Source: Cenococcum geophilum 1.58 (taxonomy: Eukaryota; Ascomycota; Dothideomycetes; Gloniales; Gloniaceae). Taken from it: DNA of 64,000 bases. Made by a program: the position numbers and the translations under genes. Of this stretch, positions 37,005-51,155 are shown one piece after another (within the stretch, counting starts at the first letter, position 1; each line of letters begins with the position of its first letter). The notes under the pieces were generated by a model that did not search any database, had not been told where the DNA came from, and was given only the letters and a program-made list of their open reading frames with translations. Location: contig KV748184.1 in NCBI GenBank assembly GCA_001692895.1, positions 248,001 through 312,000 on the forward strand, read 5' to 3'.

Positions 37005-37428
37005 TATAACGGAACCTTATAGCAGAAACTACGATGGGCTCATTATTAGGCTAGGTGTATAGGTAAAGTAAGTTAAAGTTAATAACGTAATAATAACTAG
37101 TAGAGTGGTTGCCTAATAGATTAACTTTAATTGTATTCTAAGAATTACTAAAAGGAAGGAACTATCTAGGTAGGGACTATAGTCCTTTAAATATATAACC
37201 GCACTCCTAAGAAATCCTTTTTATACGTAATAAATATGTGCTCTATTTACTTTATTACGGATTATATAGATTATATAGATTATATAGATCACATTATATA
37301 ACCTTAGTTACTATCTCTTGTTATATAACTCTATCGGCTCTATCCTAGACCGTATTTAAATTAACTAACTAGCTTCTTCTAACTCTTCCCTAAGCAGTTA
37401 TAATATTGTACTTAAAGCGTCCGTAACA
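37005..37428 (-). repeat. 3' LTR of Gypsy copy 1
   Basis: 424 bp, the reverse complement of the LTRs at 43,214, 50,733 and 58,228. On the minus strand it starts TGTTACGGACGC (37,428 downward) and ends ...CCGTTATA, where other copies have CCGTTACA. The last base adjoins GGATA at 37,000-37,004. Confidence 0.88.
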
Positions 37429-40400
37429 CTATCTCCCTCCTTCCTATCTTTATCCTTAAAGATTCCTAGTATCTCTAAGTTATTTATTAGAGGTATAATA
37501 TCCGTCTAATTAATTTAGTTAATATTATTACTTATTATACCTAAAGCAATTTCTTCTTCTTTAACTACTTGTCGTACTCGTACTATTACTATAATATTAT
37601 CTCTAGGTGAGATTATACCGTCTCCATATTCTCGCTATTTAAAAAAGGGGTTAGTCTATATTACGTTAGCGAGTCCATCTTCGCAATAACTGTCCTTTTA
37701 TTTAGAGTGTACTAAAGCAAATATTTATTTATCCTATAACGTTCGCTCTATCTTTAATGCTAAATATACGTAACTTATTACTCTTAGTAGTTGTCTAGTT
37801 CCCTAATTAATTTATCTTAGGGTTTTATATTTAATTTATTACTACGCGGCTAGATAATAAACTATCTATTACTTTGGCGGAGTTATATTACTCTTATAAC
37901 GCAAAATAGAAGACTACTAATACTTAGCAACAGGCCCTTAAGTCTAGTCTTGCGGCGTCCACTTAGTTAATCCGTCTTAAAAAGGTGTATAAAAAGGTCT
38001 ATTCTAAAAAGTAAAAACTTATAAAATAGGGTTTATAGGAACTAGGTAATAAAAGAACGGATTCTCTTTTAGCTAAAAAGGAAATAGATCTAAGTAGTTT
38101 AGTAACTGCTCTTCTTAGGTCCCCCTTAGGTAACTTATTCTTTAGCAATCCTTCTTTATTAATACTACCTAACCTAATTTCTTCTAATACTCCTATACCT
38201 TTCCTATAGCATTCTTTAAATTCTCTAATAGCTCCTAGGTAGTTTTAGTATAGCCTATCTACTTAACCTTATACTATATTTTATTATTAATATCCTTATA
38301 ACTAATAATCTTTAAAACTTACTATTTATCTTCTTCCTATCCTCTATATATATCTACTTTATAAACTAGTAGCTTAATATTCCTATATACTAGCTTTAGC
38401 ATTATAATATACTATATAGGATAGATTTTTATCTTAGCTAGTAGGTCTAACTTAAACGTAACTAGTAAAATCCTTTATATAATTTTAAAAGGTCCTAATC
38501 TAATATAGTCCAACTTCTTACTTAGTCGTTAACTCTTAAAATTTTTGTATAGTAGCTATACTTTATCTCCCTCCTTAAAATCTAGTCCCTTAGATATCTT
38601 AGCATTATAGTACCTTTTTATTCTCTCTTATACTTTCTTTATTAATTCTATAAGGTCTATATAAAGATTTATTAACGTCTTTATTCTTTCTTTAGTTATA
38701 CTACTTATTTTCTTTACTTGCTATAGTAATAATAATATTCTTAGCTTATACCCGTAATTTACCTTAAATAGTAATATACCTATTTCTTCTTAAGGTATTA
38801 TATTATATATAAACTATATAACTAGTAGTAATAATACCTAATTATTCTGTGCGTAATTAATATAGTGTCTTAAATACTGCTCTAGTATCTAATTTAGTCT
38901 TTTCGTTTAACTATCTATCTATAAATAATATGTGGTAAAAGTTACTGCTCTAACTCCTTATTCCGCTAAGAATACCTTCTAAAATACTACTATAAATCTT
39001 AGATCTCTATCTAATATAATCTTACTTAGTACTCTATATCTTATAAATACTTCCTTAATATAAATTTTAGCGATATCTTCTACTAATATTTCTTCTATAT
39101 ATGCTATAAAGTATCCCCACTTCGTAAGCTTATCTACTATTACTAAGATTATATTATAATCTTATCTGGTAATAGGGTCTCTTAACTTTAGTAACTTAAT
39201 AATAAAGTCCTATAATATAACCTCCTATAGTCTCTCTAGTATTTTAATAGGTTATAGCCCTCCGTATAGCTTATACCTTATTAGTTTATTCCTTTAGCAA
39301 TCTAGATATTTCTTTATAACTTTTCGCGCTAAGCCCTAAATTCTATTAATAATATACTCCTCTTAGAGTCTTAATACTAAGCCCATAGCTCTATTATATT
39401 CTTAAGTTATTTCCTTATAGAAATCTTTTATAAATTATCCTACTATACTTCTTAGGATATACTTCACTTCTTAGTTTTTATATATATCTACCTATAGATC
39501 TTCTAGCTATATTTCTAAAATTCTTTATACCTAAAAGCTTTTTAGTAACTTATAAACTCTTTCTAGTTCTTCTTACGTTATTATAATTTTTTAAATAATT
39601 ATACCTAATTAGTCTATCTATATCTTTTTATAGTAAAGCCCCTAATAGCTTCTTATTATTTTATAGTTTAGCCTTTTTACTTAAAGCGTCTACTTGCGTA
39701 TTGTCTGTACCCTTAATATACTAAATCTTAAAATAGTATTCTATAAGCATCTTTACCCATCTAACCTATTTTTAGTTAAGTTCCTTTATTATTAGAAATC
39801 CTATTAGGTTCTTATAATCTATTTTAACTATAAATAGTTTTTCTATACCTTATAAGAATACTTTCTATTTTTTTAGTACTATAACTATACCTAACAACTC
39901 CTTATTATAGATGTTATAGTTTAACTCTAGTAGTATTATCTTCCGACTATAGTATACTACTAGGTGCCATCTATTTTAATATTTCTATATAAAGTATGCC
40001 CCTAGTATATAGTCTAATATATCTATTTTTATAACCGTCTCTAGTCCTAGTTAATAGATTTTAAGAACTAGCTTCTGGGTAAACAACTCCTTAACTTTCT
40101 TAAATAGCTTTTACTATTCCTCTCCCTCTGCCTATAGTTCTTCTTTCTTCATTAATTATATAAATAGTTTAATATTCTTTAACCACTGCGCTATAAACCT
40201 TCTATAGTAATTATAAAACCTTAAGAACAATCTTAACTACGTAATATTCTTTAGTTCTTACTAATTTACTATAGCCTTAATCTTCTTTAGATCTATACTA
40301 AGTTGGCCTAGTTTAATAATAAATTTAATAAAATCGGTTTTCCTGGTAAAGAACTCGCATTTTTTAATTACTACTAGCATCTATTCTTCCTATAGTCTCT

Positions 40401-43213
40401 TTAAGACCTATTTAACGTATTCTCCGTATTCTTCCTTAGTTATTAAGTAGATAATAATATTATCGAGGTATACTATAATAAACTTATTTAAGTATTCTCC
40501 TAATACATTATTAATACGCTTTTAGAATATTACTAGTACGTTTATAAGCCTAAATTGCATAACTAATAGCTTATATAGTCCTTTTTTTTTTAACCTAAAG
40601 GCTACCTTTTATTTATTGCCTTCCTTAATTCTAATCTAATAGTACGCCTATCTTAGATCTATCTTTATAAAGATTTACGCATTACCTATCCTATTTTAGA
40701 TTCCGCTAATTAAGGGTAAAGAATACCTATCCTTCCTAGTAATACTGTTTAACTATCTATAGTTAATACACAGCCTTAATTTACCGTTCTTTTTGGGTAT
40801 AAATAGTACTGGATAACCCGCTAATAACTGCGATGGTCTAATATATCCTTTTTATAAATTTTCCTAGATAAACTCTTTTAATGCTTTACCTTCTTCTTTA
40901 GTAAGCTTATAGATTAAAAAAAACTTTAGACTTATTTCTAGTTCTAATTCTATTTTATAGTCCTATACTATATACTCTAATAGCTTTTTACTTTCTAATA
41001 ACCATAGTTTCTTACTATACTTATAGTATCTCTTTAGTACATAACTTAGTCCTTTCTCTATTTCTTTATAGGTTGCTCCTACTTAGTACTATACTAACTT
41101 AGCTTATTATTACATCTTACGCTATTAAGTATCCCTAATATTGACCTAACCTATAACCTAATTAATCCTTAGATTATATTCCTATAACTAAGGCATTTCT
41201 AGTACTGCCTTATTATTCCCTAATAGTAATATATTAAAAGACATCTTAATTTATCTCCCTTTAATAGTTAACTAAATAGGTCCTATTTTAAGATTAATAA
41301 TGCCTCCTCTGTAGGCTATCAGATCTCCTAAAATTATTACTAATAGGTAAGAATATTTCTTCTTCCTATATAGTAATCCTATTCTCTTAACTACTACTAG
41401 TAAAATATAGTTCCTTATTACTCCACTATTTATTAATACTTTAAACTACTAATCTCGCCACTTAACTTATAAATTTAGGTGTTATTCTTAAATTCCTTTA
41501 AGGGTCTAAGGCTCTACTACTAGCTCCCTTTAGTCCCGTAGGCCTCTACTTTTCCTAACTATTAGCTACTTAATCCTATTTATACTTAATCCACCTTTAG
41601 CTAATACTTAGTTCGCTTTTTATCTTTAATATACTATAGATACGTATTCTTTAGGCATTTCTACTACTATTATCCGTTTAGGCATTCTTCTGTAAGGAAT
41701 CTTCCTAGNTAAANTATTAAGTCTTCTAACTTCTAAACTTCTACTAAATGCCAGCTATATATATACTTAGCGTTTTAATACTTCTATTCTTCTACTAGCT
41801 AATATATTCTTATAGGGTATTTCTAATACTTATCTTTTAGTGCTTTATATATATTATACGTATTATCTACGTATATAATCCACGCCAATATATAATATAC
41901 TTAGTGTCTTAGGTTAACTCTTAGCTCGTCTTTATCCTTAAGTTTAAACTTTTCTTATATTAATCTAAACGTTACAACTTTATTTACAGGTACTAAGATA
42001 CGCCTTTTACTTCTCTAGTCCTCTAAACGCTCCTTTAGATCCTTTAATATTATAATTAAGGCTCCCTTAATATAACTTATTGCTTTTTCTATAATCGGGT
42101 AGTCCTAAATAACTTTTTTATCCAACTATATATAGATATCTTCCTACTTATTATTATGCCTTTGCCTATACCACTTTTAATATAGCTACTAAAGTATATA
42201 TAGTTCGTTCGTAAGGAAGTATCTTCTTATTACTATATTATAATAGCCTTTTATATATTATTTTTTAAACCTAATTAGAATTCCTAGATCCTCTTTATTT
42301 TCTAGTTTAGTAAGCCACTTAGCTCTTAATATACCTACCCTAAGCCTATTAGTAATTCTTTATACTAGTGCTTTATCCCTTATACGTCTTAATATACTAA
42401 ATCTTTTATCTAGTTTCTATTCTTACTATAAGGCAATTCTTACTCTAAATTCCTCTATAGTTTCTTTCCTTTTACATCTTATAAGTAGATCCTTAAAGCC
42501 TTTCTACTTCTTAATCTTGGTATTAATATTTCAATCTTTAGGCCAAACACTGCGTTCCCCTAGTAAGTCTTTTAGGTCTATATACCTGTTTCCTAGTCTA
42601 ATTACTATTTACACTATAGATTCTCTAATCTATAAAGAAGCCTCTTACCTCTTATTTATAGGTATCCTTATTTATACTCCAAATTCTTAGTCCCTTAAAA
42701 TTCTTAATCCTAAGCTTACTTCTAACTTAAGTTTTACTCCTACCTTAGTCTAACTAGGCTTAGGTATTCTTATCTTATCTTAAAAGTCTTAAATCTTACT
42801 TATCTTGTCTTAAGAGTCTTATACCTATAGAAAACTCTATCCTAAGCTTATTTATATATCTTTAAACTAAGCTACTACCCTACTTTATCGGTTTCTGTCT
42901 ATTATAGGTCCTTAGGTATACCTCATCTTATCTTAAGAATCTTAGTTATCTCTTATCTTATCTTAAGAATCTTAAGCCTTTAGCTTCTTGCCTTTATTAA
43001 GTGCCGAAGTAGTTTACTATCCTACTTCTCTTATATCTTGCGAAGTAATAGACATTATATCTAGCGGGGTCTTAATCCCTACTAATATTCCCTATTCTAT
43101 AATGGAATCATCCTCTACCTCTATTATAATATCTTTAAGGTTTATATACTCCTAATAAGCTACCTTTATCGCCTTATTATTATAGAATATTTCGCCTATA
43201 TTAAATTTATTAT
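37005..43213 (-). mobile_element. Ty3/Gypsy chromodomain-type retrotransposon, copy 1, 5'-truncated
   Basis: This minus-strand copy reads from the middle of gag/pol at 43,213 down to a 3' LTR at 37,005-37,428. The reverse transcriptase is clear ([20 protein letters not shown], about 40,850, then [20 protein letters not shown]). Protease, RNase H and integrase follow the same order as in copy 2. Its 5' LTR and the first part of gag are absent: the plus-oriented LTR of copy 2 abuts at 43,214. Two ambiguous bases are at 41,709 and 41,714. It is riddled with stops. With copy 2 it forms an inverted repeat with arms of about 6 kb around a loop of about 1.8 kb. Confidence 0.9.
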
Positions 43214-43638
43214 TGTTACGGACGCTTTAAGTACGATGTTATAACTACTTGGAGAGGAGTCGGAACAAGCTAGTTAGTTAATTCAGGCACGGTCCAGGAT
43301 GGAGCTGATAGAACCATATGACGAGGAATAGTAACCGAGGTTACGTAAGGTGATCTGTATAATCTATAGGATCTATATAATCCGTAATAGAGTAGATAGA
43401 GTATACGTATATTACGTATAAGAAGGATTTTATAGGAGTACGGTTGTGTATTTAAGGACCCTTAGTCCCTACCTAGATAGTTCCTTCCTTATAGTAATTC
43501 TTAGAATATAATTAGAGTTAATCTGTTGGGCAACCACTCCACCAGTTATTATTTGTTATTAACTTCTATACTTATATTACCTATATACCTAGCCCAATAA
43601 CAAGCCCACCATAGTTCCTGCTATAAGGTTCCGTTACA
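43214..43638 (+). repeat. 5' LTR of Gypsy copy 2
   Basis: 425 bp, TGTTACGGACGC...TTCCGTTACA, with short inverted ends (TGTTACGGA / TCCGTTACA, one mismatch). This is the best preserved of the four LTRs; the others show mostly G-to-A and C-to-T changes. Confidence 0.9.
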
Positions 43639-46600
43639 CAATTATTACCTAGTTATAGTATTAATATAGAAAGTCGAATAACATGCCACCGAAAGCAGCC
43701 ACCACGACGCTATTGACGGCGGCAACTTCTTTAAGATTAGGTAACGACACTAGTATAGTAGACATTAACTTATAGCAACCTATAACGGTCGGACAACTAT
43801 AAGAGATAGTTAACTAGTTAACAGAAAATAATGTAATATTAGAAAATAGGATTAACGGGATAGGCGTAGCAAAGGTTAAGTTACTATTAATTAAAAGGTA
43901 CTTAGGGGAGAGATTAAAGCTTAAAGGATTCCTTATATAAATGCACTTTAAGATAGCACAGGAAGGAGCGAAGCTGGCAATACTTATGGATTAAATAGCC
44001 TATGTAGGACTGTTCTTAATAGGAAGAGCACTTAAATAGTTTAAGCCTTACCTTATAGAGATATAAGTAAACGGTATAATGACCACTAACTAAGAGGTAT
44101 AGTTTATGTTCTTAAGCTAGAATGGATTTATAAAATAACTTACCTAAATATTTAGAAACCCGGAAGCAACGACTACGGCAAAGAAAAAACTTTAAAATAT
44201 TACGTAACAAACCTTAGCAATTAAGTATATAACGCAGTTCCAGATATTAGTAATATAAGTAGAGTGGAATAATAGGGCGCTTATAGCATAGTATAAATAA
44301 GGACTTAAGGCTAAAGTCTAGGACGTAATTATCCTAATAGAAGATGCGGACACCCTAAGGGAACTAATAGATTAGGCGATTAAGATTAATAATTAGATCT
44401 ACTAAAGGGAACAGGCTAAGAGAGGCTAAGATAGAGTTCTATAGTTATATAAGGCGCAGAGTACGCAATAACTAAAGCTAAGTTAAAAACTATAGTATGG
44501 CGCAGAGCTAATAGACCTTAGCGGTATTAAAGAAGCCTATAAGAGATAGAGTAAGAAACCGTAGAAACCTAGAGGATAAGGATTAAGTAATTAAAGGTTT
44601 AAGGAGTAAAGGCCGAATTAGGGATCTTAGTAGCAGAAGACGTTTAGGCGGACTCTATAGTAAGAAAAATGGTTTAAAGAGGGAGCTTATATAAATTACG
44701 GAAAATAGGGTTATTATATTAGAGACTATAAAAGTAGGCAGAGTTACTATATAGTAAAAGGCATAAGACTAGCAGACGATATATATATATAAAGGGACGA
44801 TAATATGCTGCGAGGAACAAAAGAATATTTAATTAAAAGTTTTGCGTTCTATTATAATAATGTATACCGAATTTATAAGGACGCTAAGTACGGCGTAAGC
44901 TATTAGCTATAAGAGCCAGCACCTATAGGATATAGAGGAACTAACGAACCAGCTCGCAGATCGGACATTAAGGACAATAATTTCGATGTAGGCGAAGCAT
45001 TTCGTAATAATAAGGCAATAAAGGTAGCTTACTAGGGGTATGTAGACCTAAGAGATGTTATACTAGAAGTAGAGGATAATTCCACTACAGAATAGGGAAT
45101 ATTAGTAGGGATTAAAACCCCGCTAGATATAATGTCTATCGCTTTACAAGATGCAAGAGAAGTAGGATAGTAAACTACTTCGGCACTTAATAAAGGCAAA
45201 AGGCCAAAGGCTTAAGATTCTTAAGACGAGATAAGGCAAGCTTAAGGACCTATAACAGACGATAACCAATGGAGCAGAGTAACGGCTTAGTTTAGTAATA
45301 TACGAATAAGCTTAGGACGAAGTTTCCTCAAAGCACAAGACTCTCAAAACGAGATGAGTGAGATTTAAGACTCTTAAGATAAAATAAGAACACTAAGTAA
45401 GCCTAGTTAGACTAAGGCGGGAGTAAAGCTTAAGATAGAAGCAAGCTTAGGATCGAGAATCTAGAGGGGTTAGGAATTTGGAGTACGAATAAGAACACCT
45501 ATAAATAAGAGGTAAGGGGCTTCTTTATAGATTAGAGAATCTGCGGCATAAATAGTAATTAGACTAGGAGACGAATATATAGACCTAGAAGACTTATTAA
45601 TAGAATATAGTGTTTAGACTAAAGATCGAAAAGTTAATACTAAGATTAAGAAGTGCGAAGACTTTAAAAATCTAAGCGTAAGACGCAAACTAAAAGAAAC
45701 CATAGAAGAATTTAGATAAAGAATTATCACATGGCAAGAACAGAAACTAGATAAGAGATCTAGCATATTAGGACGTATAAGGGACAGAGCACTAGTACGA
45801 AGAATTACTAATAGGCCTAGGGCAGGCATACTAAGAGCTAAGTAGCTTACCGAACTAGAAGATAAAGAGGATCTAGGGATCCCTACTAGGTTCGAAGAAT
45901 AATATATAAAGGGCTATTACAATATAGTAATAAGAAGATACTTCCTTATAGACAAGCTATATATACTTTAGTAGCTGTACTAAAAGTATAGGTAAAGGCA
46001 TAACGATAAGTGGGAAGATTTCTATATATAGTTGGATAAAAAAGTTATCTAGGACTACCTAATTACAGAAAAGGCTATAACGCATATTAAAGGAGCCTTA
46101 ATTATAACGTTAAAGGATTTAGAGGAACGATTAGAGGATTAGAGAAGCAAGAGACGTATCTTAGTACCTATAAATAAAGTTATAACGTTTAGATTAGCAC
46201 GATAAAGGTTTAAACTTAAAGATAAAGATAAGTTAAGAGTTAACTTAAAGCACCTAGTACACTATACGCTATTATAGATTGTATATGTGGACGATATATA
46301 CGAGATGCATAAGAATCTAAAGGAAAAGAATTGGAAATACCCTATAAGGATATACTAGATAATAGACGAGCAATAGTATAGGAATGCTAAATACCTATAT
46401 AGATGGTATCCAGTAAAAGTCTAAGAGGAAGGAAGTTTAGTACTTTAACCAGGAAGATTCCTTATAGAAGAATACTTAGACGGATAATAGTAGTGGGAAT
46501 ACTTAGAGAATACGTATCTATGGTATATTAAAGATAAAAAGCGAACTAGGTATTAGCTAAAGAGCGAGCCAAGTATAATAGGATTAAGTAGCTAATAGTT

Positions 46601-49600
46601 AGGAAAAGTAGAGGCCTATAGGACTAGAGGGAGCTAGTGGTAGAGCCTTAGACCCTTAAAGGAATTTAAGGACAATACCTAAATTTATAAGTTAAATAGT
46701 AAGATTAGCAGTTTAAAGCGCTAATAGATAGTGGAGTAATAAGAAACCATATCTTACTAGTAGCAGTTAAGAAAATAGGACTACCTTATAGATAGAAGGA
46801 GCAATCTTACCTATTAGTTATAATTTTAGGAGATTTAATAGCCTACGGAGGAGGGATTATTAATCTTAAAATAGGACCTATTTATATAACCATTAAAGGA
46901 AGACAAATTAAGATATCTTTTAATATCCTACTATTAGGACGGGATAAGGCAGTACTAGGGATACCTTAATTATAGGAATATAATCTAAAGATCGATTGGA
47001 TTATAGGTTAGGTTAATATTAGGGATACTTAACGCTATAAGATGCAATAATAAGCCAAGTTAGTATAGTACTAAGTCAGAGTAATATATAAAGAGACTAA
47101 GTAAGGCTTAAGTTACGTACTAAAGAGATACTATAAGTACGGTAAGAAACTATAGTTACTAAAAAGTAAAAAGCTGTTAAAGTATATAGTATAGGACTAT
47201 AAAATAGAGTTAAAACTAGAAATAAGTCTAAAGTTCTTTCCAATCTATAAGCTTACTAAAGAGGAAGGTAGAGCACTAAAAGAGTTTATCTAGGAGAACC
47301 TATAAAAAGGATATATCAGACCATCGCAGTTATTAGTAGGATATCTAGTATTATTCGTACTAAAGAAAAATAGCAAACTAAGGCTGTGTATTAACTATAG
47401 GCAGTTAAACAGTATTACTAGAAAGGATAGGTATCCTTTACCCTTAATTAGCGAAATCTAAGATAGGATAGATAACGTATAAATCTTTACGAAGATAGAT
47501 CTAAGATAGGCGTACCATTAGATTAGAATTAAGGAAGGCAATAAATAGAAGGCAGCCTTTAGGTTAAAGGAAGGACTATATAAACTATTAGTTATACAAT
47601 TTGGGCTTATAAACGCACTAGCAACGTTCTAGAAGCGTATTAATAATATATTAGGAGAATACTTGGACGAATTTATTATAGTATACCTTAATAATATTAT
47701 TATCTACTTAATAACTAAGGAAGAATATGGGGAATATGTTAAATAGGTCTTAAAGAGACTATAAGAAGAATAGATACTAATAGCAATTAAGAAATGCGAG
47801 TTCTTTATAAGGAAGACTAATTTCGTTAAATTTATTATTAAACTAGGCTAACTTAGTATAGATCTAAAGAAGATTAAGGCTATAGTGAATTGGTAAGAAC
47901 TAGAGAACGTTACGTAGTTAAAATCGTTTTTAGGGTTTTGCAATTACTATAGAAGGTTTATAGTATAGTAGTTAAAGGATATTAAGCCATTTACGCAATT
48001 AACGAAAAAAGAAGAACTATAGGCATAGGGAGAGGAATAGAAAAAACTTTTTAAGAAAGTTAAGGAGTTATTTACCTAAGAGCCAGTTCTTAAGATCTAT
48101 TAACTAGAATTAGAAACGGTTGTAGAAATAGATATATTAGACTATATACTAGGGACATACTTTATATAGAAATATTAAGATAGATAGCACCCAGTAGCAT
48201 ACTATAGTAGGAAGATAATACTACCAGAATTAAACTATAACATCTATAACAAGGAGTTATTAGGTATAATTATAGCACTAAAGAAATAGAGAGCATTCTT
48301 ATAAGGTATAGAGAAACTATTTATAGTTAAAACGGATTATAAGAACCTAATAGGATTTCTAATAATAAAGGAACTTAACTAAAGACAGGTTAGATGGGTA
48401 GAGATATTTATAAAATACTATTTCGAGATTTAGTATACTAAGGGTATAGATAATACGCAAGCAGATACTCTAAGTTAAAAAGCTAAACTACAAAATAATA
48501 AAAAGCCATTAGGGGCTTTATTACGAAAAGACACAGATAGATTAATTAGGTATAATTATCCGAAAATTATAATAACGTAAGAAGGTAATAAACCAGAAAG
48601 AGTTTATAAGATACTAGAAAGCTTTTAGGTATAAAGAATTTTAGAAATATAGCTAGAAGATCTATAGATAGATATATACAAAAATTAAGAAGTAAAGTAT
48701 ATCCTAAAAAGTATAGTAGAGTAGTTTATAGAGGACTTCTATAAGGGATTAACTTAAGGATATAATAGAGCCACGGGCTTAGTATTAAGACTTTAAGAAG
48801 AGTATATTATTAACGGAATTTAAAAAATAGCTAGGAAGGTTATAAAAGAGTATTTAGATTGCTAAAGGAATAAACTAATAAGGTATAAGCTATACGGAGG
48901 GCTATAACCTATTAAAATACCAGAGAGACTATAGGAGGTTATATTATAGGACTTTATTATTAAGTTACTAAAGTTAAAAAATCCTATTACCGGATAAGAT
49001 TATAATGCGATCTTAGTAATAGTGGACAAGCTTATAAAGTAGGGATACTTTATAGCATATACGGAAGAAATCTTAGCGGAAGATATCGCTAAAATCTATA
49101 TTAAAGAAGTATTTATAAGATATAGAGCACTAAGCAAGATTATATTAGATAGAGATCTAAGATTTATAGTAGTATTTTAGGAGGTATTCTTAGTAAAGTA
49201 AGGAGTTAGAGCAGTAACTTTTACCGTATATTATCCGCAGATAGACGGTTAAATAGAAAAATTAAATTAGACACTAGAATAGTATCTAAGATATTATATT
49301 AATTACGCATAGAATAATTAGATATTACTATTACTAGTTATATAGTTTATATACAATATAATACCTTAAGAAGGAATAGGCATATTACTATTTAAGGTAA
49401 ATTACGGATATAAGCTAAGAATATTATTATTACTATAGCAAGTAAAGAAAATAAGTGGTATAGCTAAAAAAAGGATAAAGATATTAATAAATCTTTATAT
49501 AGACCTTATAGAATTAGTAAAGAAAGTATAAGAGAAAATAAAAAAGTACTATAACGCTAAGAGATCTAAGGGACCAGATTTTAAGGAGGGAGATAAAGTA

Positions 49601-50732
49601 TACTAGCTACTATACAAAATTTTTAAGAGTTAATAACTAAGTAAGAAGTTAGACTATGTTAGACTAGGACCTTTCGAAATTATATAAAAGATTTTACCGG
49701 TTATATTTAAGTTAAACCTACTAGCTAGAATAAAAATCTATCCTATACAGTATATTATAATACTAAAGCCAGTATATAGGAATATTAAGCCACTAGTTTA
49801 TAAAGTAGACACGTATAGAGGATAGGAAGAAGACAAATAGTAAGTTTTAAAGATCGTTAGTTATAAGGACATTAACAATAAAATATAGTACGAGGTTAAG
49901 TAGATAGGCTATATTAAGACTACCTAGAAACTATTAGAGAATTTAAAGAACGCTATAGGAAAGGTATAGGAGTATTAGAAGAGATTAGGTTAAGCAGTAT
50001 TAAAAAAAAGGATTACTAAAGAATAAGTTACCTAAGGGGGACCTAAGAAGAGTAGTTGCCGAACTACTTAGATCTATTTCCTTCTCTATTAAAAGAGAAT
50101 CCGTTCTTTTATTGCCAAGTTTCTATAAACCTTATTCTATAAGTTTCTACTTTTTAAAACGCACCTTCTTACGAACCTTCTTAAGACGGATTAGTTAAGT
50201 AAATATAGTAAGATAGAAATTAAGGGCTCTTTACTAAGCTTTAGTAGCCTCTTATTCCGCGTTACGGGAATAATATAACTCCGCTAGAGTAACGGATAGT
50301 TTATTATTTAGCCGCGTAGTAATAAATTAAATATAAGACCTTAAGACAAATTAATTAGGGAACTAGACAACTATTAAAAGTAATAGATTATATATATTTA
50401 GTATTAGAGATAGAGTAAACATTATAGGACGAATAAATATTCGCTTTAGTACACTCTAAATAAGAGAACGGTTATTGTAAAGATGGGTTTACTAACGTAA
50501 TATAAACCAACCCCTCTTTTAAATAGCAAGAATATAGAGATAGTATAATCTCACTAAGAGACAATATTATAGCAACGGTGTAAGCACAACGGACAGTTAA
50601 AGAAGAAGAAATTGCTTTAGGTATAATAAGCAATAATATTAACCAAATTAATTAGACAGATATTATACCTTTAGTAAATAACTTAGAGATATTCTAAATC
50701 TTTAAGGACGAAGATAGAGAGGAGGGAGATAG

Positions 50733-51155
50733 TATTACAAACGCTTTAAGTACAATATTATAACTACTTAGAGAAGAGTTAAAAGAAGCTAGTTAGTTAA
50801 TTTAAGTATAGTCTAGGATAGAGCCGGTAGAACTATATAATAAGGAATAGTAAGTAAGGTTATATAATATGCTACGTGTTAAATAAGAAGGATAGGAGGA
50901 ACTTACGTACCTTATATATAAGACGTATATTACGTATAAGAAGGATTTTATAGGAGTACGGTCGTGTATTTAAGGACCCTTAGTCCCTACCTAGATAGTT
51001 TCTTCCTTATAGTAATTCTTAGAATATAATTAAAGTTAATCTATTAGGCAACTACTCCACTAATTATTATTACGTTATTAACTTTAATTTATATTACCTA
51101 TATACCTAGCTTAATAATAAGCCTATTATAGTTCTTACTATAAGGTTCCGTTACA
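50733..51155 (+). repeat. Middle Gypsy LTR shared by copies 2 and 3
   Basis: 423 bp. It serves as the 3' LTR of copy 2 and the 5' LTR of copy 3, because both internal regions abut it directly. A single shared LTR implies unequal LTR-LTR recombination rather than two independent insertions. Confidence 0.9.

Larger units (their letters stand above)
43214..51155 (+). mobile_element. Ty3/Gypsy chromodomain-type retrotransposon, copy 2, with both LTRs
   Basis: About 7.94 kb: LTR (425 bp), internal region 43,639-50,732, LTR (423 bp). Reading through stops gives gag from the ATG at 43,683 (MPPKAATTTLLTAATSLRL), a CCHC-like knuckle (about 44,697), a retropepsin (LIDSGxIRNHI, about 46,725), a reverse transcriptase (GYIRPSQLL, about 47,310, and [13 protein letters not shown]), an RNase H region (ILGTYF...HPVAYYSRKI, about 48,190), an integrase (zinc-binding and catalytic core, about 48,830-49,550) and a C-terminal chromodomain-like segment (YEVKQIGY...LLENLKNAIG, about 49,890). 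This order and the chromodomain mark a chromovirus. Gln/Trp stops are present throughout. It is inactive. Confidence 0.92.

Noticed and set aside
45614..45829. 71-codon minus frame inside Gypsy copy 2 (and its equivalent at 53168-53371 in copy 3)
   Set aside because: Antisense of the gag/pol frame; persists only because RIP stops fall in the sense frames. Presence in both copies reflects homology, not a gene.
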